A stretch of 64,000 nt of DNA from Paenibacillus sacheonensis (GCF_009909195.1 NZ_JAAAMU010000001.1:372001-436000); one strand, 5' to 3'. Counted from the stretch's first letter, positions 43,662-52,093 are shown. Notes: generated by a model not told the origin, from the sequence alone. A program made the numbers and translations.

Positions 43662-44123
43662 ATGGCGAATCAACAGATAAGTCAGGTAACGCCGGGGGAG
43701 AACGAATTGGTGGCCGTGCGCGTCATCGAGGCGCCGCGGGAGACGATCTTCAGAGCGTGGACGGATCCGGAGCTTCTTGCGGCTTGGTGGGGACCAAGAG
43801 GCTTCACGAATACGTTCAGTGCGTTCGATCCGCGCCCGGGCGGCATTTGGGAATTCGTCATGCATGGTCCGAACGGCGCCGATTATCCGAATACGAACGA
43901 ATTCGTAGAGATTACCAGCCCCGAGCGCATCGTCCTGAAGCATGTGGTCGCTCCGGTCTTCCGCCTTACCGCCGTGTTCGAGGACTTGGGCGGCAGAACG
44001 GGCATGATCTTCCGTCAGCAGTTCGAGACGGCTGCCGTCTTCGAGCAGGTGAAGAACTATGCCGGCCCCGGGAATGAAGAAAACCTGGACAAGCTGGCGG
44101 AAGTCGTGGCGAAGCTGGTTTAA
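43662..44123 (+). CDS. SRPBCC (AHSA1-like) domain protein
   Basis: This is a second START-like protein, 153 residues from ATG 43662. It shows VIEAPRETIFRAWTDPELLA then AWWGPRGFTNTFSAFDPRPG, WEFVMHGPNGADYPN and MIFRQQFETAAVFEQVKNYA, the AHSA1 pattern. It follows the first SRPBCC gene by 100 bases and ends in a terminator, so the MerR-SRPBCC-SRPBCC set is probably one operon. The ribosome site (GGGG) is weak. Confidence 0.86.
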   Translation: MANQQISQVTPGENELVAVRVIEAPRETIFRAWTDPELLAAWWGPRGFTNTFSAFDPRPGGIWEFVMHGPNGADYPNTNEFVEITSPERIVLKHVVAPVFRLTAVFEDLGGRTGMIFRQQFETAAVFEQVKNYAGPGNEENLDKLAEVVAKLV

Positions 44124-44197
44124 CACGGGGGGAGCTTGGGCTGGGCCGAACCGCTGAACGAATGGCGCTGCGGATGAAGCCTTGCGGCAAGCGAAGT

Positions 44198-44234
44198 AAC
44201 GGGAATCGATCGGATGATCGATTCCCGTTTTATT
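44198..44234 (+). terminator. Terminator of the MerR/SRPBCC operon
   Basis: AACGGGAATCGATC and GATCGATTCCCGTT form a perfect 14-bp stem around GGAT, followed by TTATTT. Confidence 0.88.
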
Positions 44235-44335
44235 TGGCATGCAGTCATGCCAATGGTCGAACGAATCCCGGCGAACGGAGATACAACGAACGAAACCAAG
44301 CGAACGGAGGCACAGCATTACGATACCTCCGCCAG

Positions 44336-45058
44336 CTACAATCCGGCTGCGGCTTTAATGTGCTGCCGCTGAGACAGAATCAACGATTTCAACTCATCGG
44401 TTCCGAAAGCACCGTTGGCGAAAGCATTTCCCTGCGGATAGAAGACCATTCGAAAAGACGTGCCGTCCCGAAGATGCAGGCGAAGGTATATGCCATTGTC
44501 GTGCTTGATTTTCTCGTATACCGCATCGAAGCCGACATAGGGCAGAGTCAGCAGCGCACGCACGAATGCGGATGATGCTTCCGGGCTGAAGTCGCCGATC
44601 GGACTGCCGTCGATTTCGCTTTCCAGGCTGACGATCCTCACCTTGCCTTCAATGTCGAGGAGCTGTCCGAACGTTGCGGCATTCGGATTATCCGTCACTT
44701 CGTAAACCTTGTTATCCGCTGCGACGCGATAGTCCGATTCGTACCCTTGTAAGGAATAAACAGGGGTACCGACCGGAAGGAATGCCGCATCCCCGTTCTT
44801 AGACACATGACCCGCGCAAGCATGATTGTTCAGCATATAGGATGTTTCCCCTACCCGTTCCCCAAGCTGTTCGGCTGTCACGGGCCGGGTTCCGTCGTGG
44901 TTTTGAGAATACGTGATGTGATTGATGACGAGGAAGTCATCCCATTCCAACTCGGTCGTATGACAGGTTGCTTGGCCGAGCAGGCCGCAGCCGGCAGCGA
45001 TCATCGCTAGAAGCGCGAGTGAAATCAATCCCCAATGTCTAAATAGTCTCATGCTCAA
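44336..45058 (-). CDS. Lipoprotein of unknown function
   Basis: The 240-residue protein has a lipoprotein signal (LISLALLAMIAAGCG, lipidated Cys24), then an extracytoplasmic domain (WDDFLVINHITYSQNHDG, VSKNGDAAFLPVGTPVYSLQ, YESDYRVAADNKVYEVTD) and a more basic C-terminal half (RLHLRDGTSFRMVFYPQGNA). I do not recognise a named family; similar lipoproteins occur in bacilli without assigned function. The gene stands alone. Confidence 0.75.
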   Translation of the reverse strand: MSMRLFRHWGLISLALLAMIAAGCGLLGQATCHTTELEWDDFLVINHITYSQNHDGTRPVTAEQLGERVGETSYMLNNHACAGHVSKNGDAAFLPVGTPVYSLQGYESDYRVAADNKVYEVTDNPNAATFGQLLDIEGKVRIVSLESEIDGSPIGDFSPEASSAFVRALLTLPYVGFDAVYEKIKHDNGIYLRLHLRDGTSFRMVFYPQGNAFANGAFGTDELKSLILSQRQHIKAAAGL

Positions 45059-45257
45059 ACCACACCCCCACGTTATAGACGGGTCTTAAGATGGCAAAGT
45101 TTCGGCTGCGGACCCAAATAAGAAAAGCCGAAGCGCTCAATGCTGAGCTGCTCCGGCTGCTTGCAAGTAGGATAAGAATAATCTACCGTCAATGGGGTGG
45201 AAAACGATCGCTTACCATAAAACTTTTCAAAATCCCATCTATCTCTCTTAGTCGTTG

Positions 45258-45962
45258 CTAACGTCCCGCTACTTCCAGCTCGTCGCCGGGCTCCATCACT
45301 TTGCCCTTCAGGCCGAGATCTTCCAGGCGGCGAACGAACTGCTCCGCGTCCTGCTTGATGCCGGGGAACGTACTGTGGTGAATCGGCACGGTCAGCTTCG
45401 CGTTATACCATTGCGCCGCTTGAAGCGCATCGTCAGGTCCCATCGTATAGTGGTCGCCGATCGGCAGGAAGACGACGTCGATCGGATGGCGATCGCCGAT
45501 CAGCTTCATGTCGCCGAACAGCGACGTGTCGCCGGCATGCAGAATCGTCAGGCCTTCGGCGAACACGAGGAAGCCGGCCGGCATGCCTGCGTATAAAATT
45601 TGCTTCGTTTCTTCGATGACGATGCCCGAGCTGTGGAATGCTTGGACCATTTTCGCTTGCGCGAAGCCAAGATCGAACGTGCCGCCCATGTTCATGCCGA
45701 CGGAATTTTTCACGCCTTGCCACGACATGTAGGCCGCGAGCTCGACGATCGACACGACCGGAGCGTCGTTATTGGCGATCGCGATCGGCGCCGCGTCCAG
45801 GATATGGTCCTGATGGGCATGCGTCAGCAGCACGGCGTCGACCTTAAGCGCCTCCGGCTTGATTTTGGCAGCCGGATTGCCGCTCAGGAAGGGATCGATG
45901 ACGAGCGATTTGCCGCCCGTATGGATTTGAATGCAGGCATGGCCATGATAATTGATTTTCAC
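45258..45962 (-). CDS. UPF0173 metal-dependent hydrolase (YtkL-like)
   Basis: The 234-residue protein has the metallo-beta-lactamase fold. It starts with GTG 45962 behind AAAGGAG: MKINYHGHACIQIHTGGKSL, then LLTHAHQDHILDAAP with the zinc-binding HxHxDH (here HAHQDH), ILHAGDTSLFGDM and FLPIGDHYTMGPDDALQAA. Length and motifs match the UPF0173 group, whose physiological substrate is unknown. No operon partner is evident. Confidence 0.92.
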   Translation of the reverse strand: MKINYHGHACIQIHTGGKSLVIDPFLSGNPAAKIKPEALKVDAVLLTHAHQDHILDAAPIAIANNDAPVVSIVELAAYMSWQGVKNSVGMNMGGTFDLGFAQAKMVQAFHSSGIVIEETKQILYAGMPAGFLVFAEGLTILHAGDTSLFGDMKLIGDRHPIDVVFLPIGDHYTMGPDDALQAAQWYNAKLTVPIHHSTFPGIKQDAEQFVRRLEDLGLKGKVMEPGDELEVAGR

Positions 45963-46101
45963 GGGGATCGCGCTCCTTTATCGGTTTCGTGTAGGAAACG
46001 TAGTTCATTCTCTTCCATAGTGACACAAACGACCGTGCGTTTCAAACGAACAAGCGACCTCCAAGCCCGCTTCAATGCGGCCGCAGAGAGCAAACGCGGC
46101 G

Positions 46102-46133
46102 ATAAAAATAGGACAGACCGCAGTCTGCCCTAT
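46102..46133 (-). terminator. Terminator of the cupredoxin/ECF operon
   Basis: On the minus strand ATAGGGCAGAC-TGCG-GTCTGTCCTAT is followed by TTTTATC. It lies about 75 bases after the anti-sigma factor stop. Confidence 0.8.
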
Positions 46134-46206
46134 GGAATCCGACTATGACTTGGGTGCCGTTAGCCGATCGGCCGAATAATGATACGACCGGAGCTGCGGC
46201 CCCGAT

Positions 46207-47007
46207 TTACGCCGAACCGTACATCTTGCTCCCGCGCGGCTGGCTTCCGCGTTCATCCGGCTCCAGCGTGATGCCGATGGCATCGAAATCGAGCTTCTCG
46301 CCTTGAATCGGCATGGCCAGCAAGCCGATGCCGCGGCTGTTCCCGCCGACCCGGAACGTGCCTGCGCTGCTCCGCTTGCCGTCCTTGATCAGCCATACCT
46401 GATAGGCCTCCTCGCCCAGCGTCGGAGGCGCGCCGAACAGATAAACGACGAACTGCCGGCTCTGCCCGTTGTCGACGATGCAGGCTACGCCGGAAGACTC
46501 TGCGGTTGCGGGCGCCTTCGACTTCAACGGCACGAGCTGTTGAATGCTGGACGCGGGAACGGACAGCGCCTGCTCCACGGGCAGCGGCGCGGCGGCGGCG
46601 TCCCGGCGCAGCTCGGCATTCCAGACGGAGAGCAGCACGATCGCGGCGGCAGCGGCGGTGCCGAGGAGGGCCATAATCGGCTTGCGCCTGCGCGGCAGCC
46701 GATTCCAGCCCGGCTTTCCGAGCGTGAATGGTGGCGGCATGCGTTTGCCGTCGCTGGCAGGTTGTTCCGCGACCGTTGCTTCGCGGACGGCATTCATGAC
46801 TTGTTCCTTCAGTTCTTTGGGCGGTTCCATCATTTCCATATTAGCCGGAAGTGCCTCCCACACGATTCGCAAATCTTCAAGCTCTTGCCGGCAGCCGTCG
46901 CAAGTCGGGAGATGAAGCTCGAACACGCGCTTTTCTTCATCACTGCACAAGCCGGCTATATAGCTTAGGCAGTCTTCGCATATGGGCATTCGTCCTCGTT
47001 CCGTCAT
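46207..47007 (-). CDS. Zinc-binding anti-sigma factor (RskA-like)
   Basis: This protein holds its ECF sigma factor inactive at the membrane. The 266-residue protein has an N-terminal zinc site with His32, Cys36 and Cys39 (HLPTCDGC, H-x3-C-x2-C), a single membrane segment (MALLGTAAAAAIVLLSVW, about 112-130) and a C-terminal extracytoplasmic RskA domain (VYLFGAPPTLGEEAYQVWLI, GIGLLAMPIQGEKLDFDAIG). ATG 47007 overlaps the sigma stop (ATGA). The operon also encodes two secreted copper-type proteins, so the signal may concern copper or electron transfer outside the cell. Confidence 0.9.
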   Translation of the reverse strand: MTERGRMPICEDCLSYIAGLCSDEEKRVFELHLPTCDGCRQELEDLRIVWEALPANMEMMEPPKELKEQVMNAVREATVAEQPASDGKRMPPPFTLGKPGWNRLPRRRKPIMALLGTAAAAAIVLLSVWNAELRRDAAAAPLPVEQALSVPASSIQQLVPLKSKAPATAESSGVACIVDNGQSRQFVVYLFGAPPTLGEEAYQVWLIKDGKRSSAGTFRVGGNSRGIGLLAMPIQGEKLDFDAIGITLEPDERGSQPRGSKMYGSA

Positions 47008-47579
47008 CCCGTTCCTACTCCTTCTGCAGACAAGTGTCTTCGCAATATTTTCAACGTTTGATGGAGCCGATTCTTGACCGTGCCGAGCGGCTGGTCGTAT
47101 AGCGCCGCCAGCTCGCTCAGCGTGTAGCCCTGCCAATAGAAATGCTCCAAGAGCGTGATTTGCTGTTTGCTTAGATGCCTGTAGGCACCGCGAATCTGTT
47201 CTTTCACGAATTGATGCTCCGCCTGCTGCTCCGGCGACAGGCTCAGCCGATCGGGGATGCGCTCGAGGTCTTCCCGCAAGTAGTGAAGCACGCCCACGTT
47301 TTCTTTGCGCCGCTTCCGCAGTACGTCAGCCGTTATGTTGCGCACGATCGTAAGCAGCCAATTCGTGAATTTACCCTTCTCGGGATCGTACGACGATTCG
47401 GTCGTCCACAGCCGGAGATAGACGGCCTGCACGATGTCTTTGGCCGCCGCTTCTTCCCGCAATGCTTTCCAGGCAAAGGAGTAGACGAGTCCCGCATACC
47501 GATCGTACAGAGCGGACAGCGCGGCATGCTGCTTGCCTTTGACGAGAAGCATCAATTCGTAATCAGACAGGTTTTGCAT
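47004..47579 (-). CDS. ECF sigma factor (SigK-like)
   Basis: The 191-residue protein has sigma region 2 (LYDRYAGLVYSFAWKALREE, IVQAVYLRLW, FTNWLLTIVRNITADVLRKR) and region 4 (RHLSKQQITLLEHFYWQGYT then LSELAALYDQPLGTVKNRLH). I use ATG 47579, nine bases behind GGAGG, over GTG 47594. It overlaps the anti-sigma gene and lies 70 bases after the cupredoxin lipoprotein gene on the same strand. The operon probably contains a promoter recognised by this factor, which I could not identify. Confidence 0.92.
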   Translation of the reverse strand: MQNLSDYELMLLVKGKQHAALSALYDRYAGLVYSFAWKALREEAAAKDIVQAVYLRLWTTESSYDPEKGKFTNWLLTIVRNITADVLRKRRKENVGVLHYLREDLERIPDRLSLSPEQQAEHQFVKEQIRGAYRHLSKQQITLLEHFYWQGYTLSELAALYDQPLGTVKNRLHQTLKILRRHLSAEGVGTG

Positions 47580-47648
47580 GCAAGGCGCCTCCACGACGGG
47601 CTTGGTTTATAGTCTTCATTGTAACGTGAAACGGCGATCGCGCAACCG

Positions 47649-48548
47649 TCATTTCTTCACTTCGACGACGGCTTGCATCGCGGGATGCGGGGTGCAGATA
47701 TAGCTGAACGAACCGGCGTCTTTGAACACGATGGTCACGGACGTATCTTGGGCGAGCAGCTTCGTATCGAATACGCCGTCGACGGAGGTGGCGGAATGCT
47801 TCACTTCGTCGCGATTGGTGAAGGTGACGCTGTCCCCCGGCTTAATGCTGAGCTTGTCGGGAGAGAACGCGAAATCCTTGATTTCGACGTTGTAGGTCTT
47901 CGGTTTGGCGGCTGGCGCGGGTTCGGATTTGCCCGTGCCGGGCTTCGGCTTGTCGTCGCCGCCCTGGTTCGAAGCGGAAGGGCGATCATCGCCCGCGTCC
48001 TTGCCCGAGTCGGCCGGCTTCGGCTTATCGTCGCCGCCCTTATCCGAGGCGGAAGGATGATCATCGCCCGCGTCCTTGCCCGAGTCGGCCGGCTTCGGCT
48101 TATCGTCGCCGCCCTTATCCGAGGCGGAAGGATGATCGTCGCCCGCGTCATGGCCCGAATCGGCCGGCTTCGGCTTATCGTCGCCGCCCTGATTCGAAGC
48201 CGAAGGGTGGTCGTCGCCGGCGTCATGGCCCGAATCATCGGCCTTTCCTTCGGTGGGAGCCGCCGCGGATTGATCGTCGCCGCTTCCATTCACGTTGCCG
48301 GAAGCCGCCGTGTTGCCGCCCTTGGCGTTATCCGCGGTGCCAGACGGCACGTCATTGTCTCCCGTGCCGGCTGGCGTGTCGTTGCTGCCGGCATCCGACT
48401 GGGCTGCAGCCGTGTTATTCGAAGGCTGGGATGAATCGCTGCTGCCGGACTTGCCGCATGCCGAGAGCATGAGGCAGCAGGCCAGCAGCAGGAGGCCGAT
48501 TCCGGCCAGCGCAGGGCGGCGGGTTGCTCGTAGTCGTTGTTTTGGCAT
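47649..48548 (-). CDS. Cupredoxin-domain lipoprotein with 25-residue repeats
   Basis: This is a surface lipoprotein of 299 residues. A signal peptide with lipobox LSAC (Cys31) is followed by a Ser/Asn/Gly region, four 25-residue acidic repeats (105-204) and a C-terminal plastocyanin-like domain (YNVEIKDFAFSPDKLSIKPG then SVTFTNRDEVKHSATSVDG). The type 1 copper ligands are visible: His251, Cys285, His288 and Met291 (HSATSV and CTPHPAM). It should hold a mobile copper domain away from the membrane on an extended linker. It lies between the COG4315-cupredoxin gene and the sigma factor gene; electron transfer or copper sensing are possible roles. Confidence 0.9.
   Translation of the reverse strand: MPKQRLRATRRPALAGIGLLLLACCLMLSACGKSGSSDSSQPSNNTAAAQSDAGSNDTPAGTGDNDVPSGTADNAKGGNTAASGNVNGSGDDQSAAAPTEGKADDSGHDAGDDHPSASNQGGDDKPKPADSGHDAGDDHPSASDKGGDDKPKPADSGKDAGDDHPSASDKGGDDKPKPADSGKDAGDDRPSASNQGGDDKPKPGTGKSEPAPAAKPKTYNVEIKDFAFSPDKLSIKPGDSVTFTNRDEVKHSATSVDGVFDTKLLAQDTSVTIVFKDAGSFSYICTPHPAMQAVVEVKK
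47937..48236 (-). repeat. Four tandem 75-bp coding repeats
   Basis: Four in-frame units encode DSGxDAGDDxPSAS followed by NQ or DK and GGDDKPKPA. The units differ at a few positions (H/K, H/R, NQ/DK) and keep the frame, so copy number can change without breaking the protein. Confidence 0.95.
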
Positions 48549-48570
48549 TGCGATACCGCCTTTCTTAGGC

Positions 48571-50157
48571 TTATTTGACGATGATCTGACCGGTCATGAA
48601 CTTCTTATGCGGCTGGCAGAAATAATCGTAAACGCCTGGTTTCGTCAGCGTAATCGTAGCGAATTCGCCCTTCGAGAGAAGCGGAATGCTGAAGCTGCCG
48701 TCGACCGCGACCGCGTTGTGCTGCATGTCGTCGTGATTCGTGAAGACGATATGGGAACCGGCCTCGACGGTGAGGGGACCCATGCCGAAGGAGTAATCCA
48801 TGATGTCGATGTTGTACGTCTTCGCGACCGGAGCCGTCGTGCCCTTGAACGCGGCAGGGTCCAGAACGAACCAGACGTGATTCACGTCCTGTCCCAGCGT
48901 ATCGCCGACATGGGCGTCTTTAATGAAATAGTAAAGCGGATACCCTTTGAAAGCCGCCTGCTTCGTTCCGTCGGAACGGGTAATCGTACCCCAATCCGCG
49001 GGGTTGACGCCCGTCGGGAGAGAGGAGCCGTCGGCTTGATAAGCCGGCCAATTCGTCAGGCAGGTTCCTTCGCATACGCTCGTGCCGGCCGTATCTTTGT
49101 CGAAATAATACAGGGTCATGCCCTTGGCATCCGTCAAATAGTTGCCTAGCGTCTTCGAAGTGCCGAGCATCGCCGCGTAATCCGATTTGGCGACGAACCA
49201 GACGCCTCCGACGGCTTCGCCTAACGTGTCTCCCGGCGCTTGATCCTTCGCGAAATAATAGAGCGGCCAGCCTTTATACGTCGTTTGCGCGGTGCCGTCC
49301 GCGCGATTCAGCACGCCGAAGTCCGCGGCATTCAGCCCAGCGGGGATTTGCAGGTCTTGCGCCGCATAGATCGGCCAAGCTTTCAGGCAGTCGAGGGCAC
49401 AGCTGTTCGGATCGGCGGCGTCCTTCGTGAAGAAGTACAGCGTCCGGCCCTTGCTGTCGGTGAAGAGCGTGCCAAGCTTCGCGTCGCGATGAAGAAGGAG
49501 ACGCTCCGCGGCAGGCAGAGCCGCCGACGCGGATAAGACGCCTTTCGCTTGCAGCGAGGCAAAGAGCGTCATGCCGTCCATCGTATCTGCGCTAAGTGCC
49601 TCCACCAGCGCGGTCGCGATGTGGGCGTTCATTAGACTGGCCGTACCCGAGATTTGCGTTAGGCCTTTGCTGGCGGCGAAGGTCTCGGCCTTCGCGTAGT
49701 CGAAGTCCTTGCCGGAACGGTAGCCGAGCGATTCCAGCAGCACCTTGTAGAACTGTTGGGAGCTGATTGGCGCGAGGGGATTGAAGCTGCCTCCGCCCGT
49801 TCCGTTCCAGCCGAGCTCGGGATGCGCTTTCAGGTAACCGAGCACCGTTTGGTTGCTCGCGCCGACGGATGCGGCGTCATTGAAATTGTCCGTTCCCTCG
49901 AATGCCTGCGCCTCCGCCAGCTTTCCCTGCAGGCGAAGCGAGATGATCGCGGCTTGAACGCGGGTCGCGCTCTTCCCTAGATAGGCGACCGTTACGCCGT
50001 CCCCGTCCCCGAGCAGCAGGCCAAGCGCGGCTGCGGTCTGGCCGTCCGTCGTAACGGTGGCGCTGGCGGCCGCCGCGGCCGAGCTGCCCACCGGTGCCAG
50101 GCAAGTAATACATAGTGCAAGCAGTAAACCGAACAGGCCTAAACGTTTTCTCTTCAT
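48571..50157 (-). CDS. Secreted protein with two COG4315 repeats and a C-terminal cupredoxin domain
   Basis: The 528-residue exported protein has a signal peptide (about 1-30), an unassigned region to about residue 220, two lipoprotein-15/COG4315 domains (GTLFTDSKGRTLYFFTKDAA; GNYLTDAKGMTLYYFDKDTA, each with a Cys pair and a Trp-Pro) and a cupredoxin domain (446-528). Its probable copper ligands are His480, Cys514, His517 and Met521 (CQPHKKFM). I use ATG 50157, nine bases after AAGGAGG. It starts the operon with the second cupredoxin, ECF sigma and anti-sigma genes. The fusion suggests extracellular redox or copper handling; the reaction is unknown. Confidence 0.88.
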   Translation of the reverse strand: MKRKRLGLFGLLLALCITCLAPVGSSAAAAASATVTTDGQTAAALGLLLGDGDGVTVAYLGKSATRVQAAIISLRLQGKLAEAQAFEGTDNFNDAASVGASNQTVLGYLKAHPELGWNGTGGGSFNPLAPISSQQFYKVLLESLGYRSGKDFDYAKAETFAASKGLTQISGTASLMNAHIATALVEALSADTMDGMTLFASLQAKGVLSASAALPAAERLLLHRDAKLGTLFTDSKGRTLYFFTKDAADPNSCALDCLKAWPIYAAQDLQIPAGLNAADFGVLNRADGTAQTTYKGWPLYYFAKDQAPGDTLGEAVGGVWFVAKSDYAAMLGTSKTLGNYLTDAKGMTLYYFDKDTAGTSVCEGTCLTNWPAYQADGSSLPTGVNPADWGTITRSDGTKQAAFKGYPLYYFIKDAHVGDTLGQDVNHVWFVLDPAAFKGTTAPVAKTYNIDIMDYSFGMGPLTVEAGSHIVFTNHDDMQHNAVAVDGSFSIPLLSKGEFATITLTKPGVYDYFCQPHKKFMTGQIIVK

Positions 50158-50387
50158 CGGTTCATTCCTCCTTGAGATTGGGGTCATCACAGAGAGAAAC
50201 GAAGGAAGCGGTCCAGCGGTTCGATAGGGAGCCATGTTTTTTTGATTACGCGGGAAGCAGCAGCCGTGCCAGGGGCCGGCGGTCGGTAAGCCGGTCTGAT
50301 CCGGAGACAGGCGCGGCTCTTTATTTCCGGTGCCTGATTGCTTATAGTAGGAGAACAGTCGACGCGTGGAAGAGGAGGGGTGAGGCG

Positions 50388-51134
50388 GTGGAACCGGTCT
50401 ATTACAAGCCCGTTGAAATCGCGCGGGAGCTCGGCATCAGCACGAGCGCGCTGCGGCATTACGAAGCTTGGGGCGTCGTGCCGCTCCCGGAGCGGGCGGC
50501 GAACGGCTATCGGCTGTATACGAAGACGCATGCGGCGTATTTTCGCTGTCTGCGCGCCTTGTTCGCGGGCTTCGGCACAGCGGTCGGCTGCGAGGTGCTC
50601 CGTCACATTCAAGCCGGCGAGATGGATGCGGCGTTTTGGCTGCTCAACCGGGAACAGGCCAATCTGCAGGAGGACAAGACCGTCGCCGACCGTACGATGG
50701 AACTGCTTCGCAATCCGGGACTGCCGGTCATTCCGGGCAAGCTGCCGAAGAACGTCATGACGATCGGGGAAGCCGCGGAGCTTACCGGCGTGCCGGCGTC
50801 GGCGATCCGGCATTGGGAGCGGGAAGGGCTGCTGCAGCCGGAGCGGGATCCGGATAACGGGTACAGATTGTTCAACACGACGCATATCAGGCAGATCTTA
50901 CTGATCCGGACCTTGCGCAGGACGGTGTATTTTCTGGAGAAAATGAAGGAAATCGTGAAGGCCGTGGAGCAGCACAGTCTGGAGAAAGCCCGAAGCGTGA
51001 CCGCGGAGGCGCTGCAGTCGATCCATGCCCGCAACCGCAGGCAATATGACGGGGCGCACCAGCTGGTCGAGCTGTGCCGGGCAGTCGGTTTGATCAAGGA
51101 AACAGCAGGTGGAAAGCCGGTAGAGATAGAGTAG
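50388..51134 (+). CDS. Regulator with two MerR-type DNA-binding domains
   Basis: The 248-residue protein begins with GTG 50388 behind GAGGAGGGG. It contains one MerR winged helix at residues 5-50 (KPVEIARELGISTSALRHYE then NGYRLYTKTH) and a second at about 124-170 (MTIGEAAELTGVPASAIRHW then NGYRLFNTTH), each followed by a helical segment. No metal-site cysteines pattern like CueR is evident at the C-terminus, although single cysteines occur. It is divergent from the cupredoxin operon with 230 bases between, so it is the likely regulator. Confidence 0.88.
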   Translation: MEPVYYKPVEIARELGISTSALRHYEAWGVVPLPERAANGYRLYTKTHAAYFRCLRALFAGFGTAVGCEVLRHIQAGEMDAAFWLLNREQANLQEDKTVADRTMELLRNPGLPVIPGKLPKNVMTIGEAAELTGVPASAIRHWEREGLLQPERDPDNGYRLFNTTHIRQILLIRTLRRTVYFLEKMKEIVKAVEQHSLEKARSVTAEALQSIHARNRRQYDGAHQLVELCRAVGLIKETAGGKPVEIE

Positions 51135-51156
51135 AAAGGCGTACCGGCCGCGGAAA

Positions 51157-51576
51157 TCAGCTTGGAAAGCGAGGCAGCCAATGCTTCATGCGAACATTGT
51201 GTATGTATGATCTGGCCTGCTCGATGCCGTTCCCGCAATCAACGGAGGTTTGAATGGCTGCATAATGCTGCTGCATGAAGGCATGGACAGCTTCCATGAT
51301 GGCCGCCGCTTGCCGTTCGGGAATTCCGAACGCCGCTTCAGGAGAAGCATCGGCGTAGGCCTCGCTCAATTCTCTCAGATCATCTGCATGGCCGGGAAGG
51401 CCATGCAGATGATACAGATGAAAACGTCTGCCTTCCCGCTCGAATTCCAGCCAATACGACGGGCCATCCGCGGGCTTGAGCTGGGCCGTGTTCGTAATCC
51501 GGATGGCGGCAGCTTCGCTAAGACCGGCTTCTTGAGCGAATGAGGACCATTGGTCGTTTAAACGGGCTAAATACAT
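51157..51576 (-). CDS. Hypothetical protein
   Basis: The 139-residue soluble protein (MYLARLNDQWSSFAQEAGLS then YWLEFEREGRRFHLYHLHGL) has no signal peptide or membrane segment. The HLYHLHGLPGHADD stretch is rich in histidine and may bind metal. It is convergent with the double-MerR gene. I do not recognise the family. Confidence 0.6.
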   Translation of the reverse strand: MYLARLNDQWSSFAQEAGLSEAAAIRITNTAQLKPADGPSYWLEFEREGRRFHLYHLHGLPGHADDLRELSEAYADASPEAAFGIPERQAAAIMEAVHAFMQQHYAAIQTSVDCGNGIEQARSYIHNVRMKHWLPRFPS

Positions 51577-51690
51577 GCGTGCCTCCTGCTCTGATTCAAC
51601 AAGTGAACTCGTGACGAGCTACTAGTATTGACATAAAATCATGCATTGAAGCGAGCGCTGCGGGGCAGTGCATTGCCGCTTCCAAATTGA

Positions 51691-51878
51691 AAATAAGTGC
51701 AAATCTGCACTTAATTCCTTCCAAATCGCCGTTCATTTGAAAATAAGTGCAAATCTGCACTTATTCCGAACAATAACTGAGCATTCTGCTCAACCTCATA
51801 CAAATAGTTGCAAATCTGCACTTATTTTAATTAGGTCCTTGTTTTTCCTGAAAATAGTTGCATCATTGCACTTATTTT
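51691..51878. repeat. Four copies of a hairpin repeat
   Basis: Copies lie at 51691-51716, 51741-51766, 51802-51828 and 51852-51878. The arms are AAATAAGTGCA and TGCACTTATTT around AATC; copies 3 and 4 change AAGTGCA to AGTTGCA and the last has loop TCAT. Each unit is about 26 bp, separated by unrelated 24-36-bp spacers. The flanks (51577-51690) show no gene. Confidence 0.9.
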
Positions 51879-51930
51879 GATTTTACAATTCCAATACGAG
51901 CGAATGACTCGGCTTGGGCGTAGGCGCATG

Positions 51931-52046
51931 GCATGTCAGCGGTCACGCCTGACTGTTGGCGCTGGCTCTGATCTAACGGCGCATTCATGTGCTGGCGCTT
52001 GGTAGTTAGCATGTCGGCGGCTACGCTTGGCTGCTGGCGCTTGGCT
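51931..52046. repeat. GC-rich imperfect direct repeat
   Basis: GCATGTCAGCGGTCACGCCT (from 51931) and GCATGTCGGCGGCTACGCTT (from 52009) begin two related units of about 37 bp. Each ends in a GGCGCT-type block; a third partial GCTGGCGCTTGG lies between at 51991. No ORF explains them. Confidence 0.6.
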
Positions 52047-52093
52047 TTTGACTCAGGTACGCGGCGGCAGCCTGTCGGACCGTCAGGACAAAT

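Noticed and set aside
51691..51878. CRISPR array
   Set aside because: The repeated units are themselves palindromes with irregular spacing (about 50, 61 and 50 bp) and variable sequence, and no cas gene is present.
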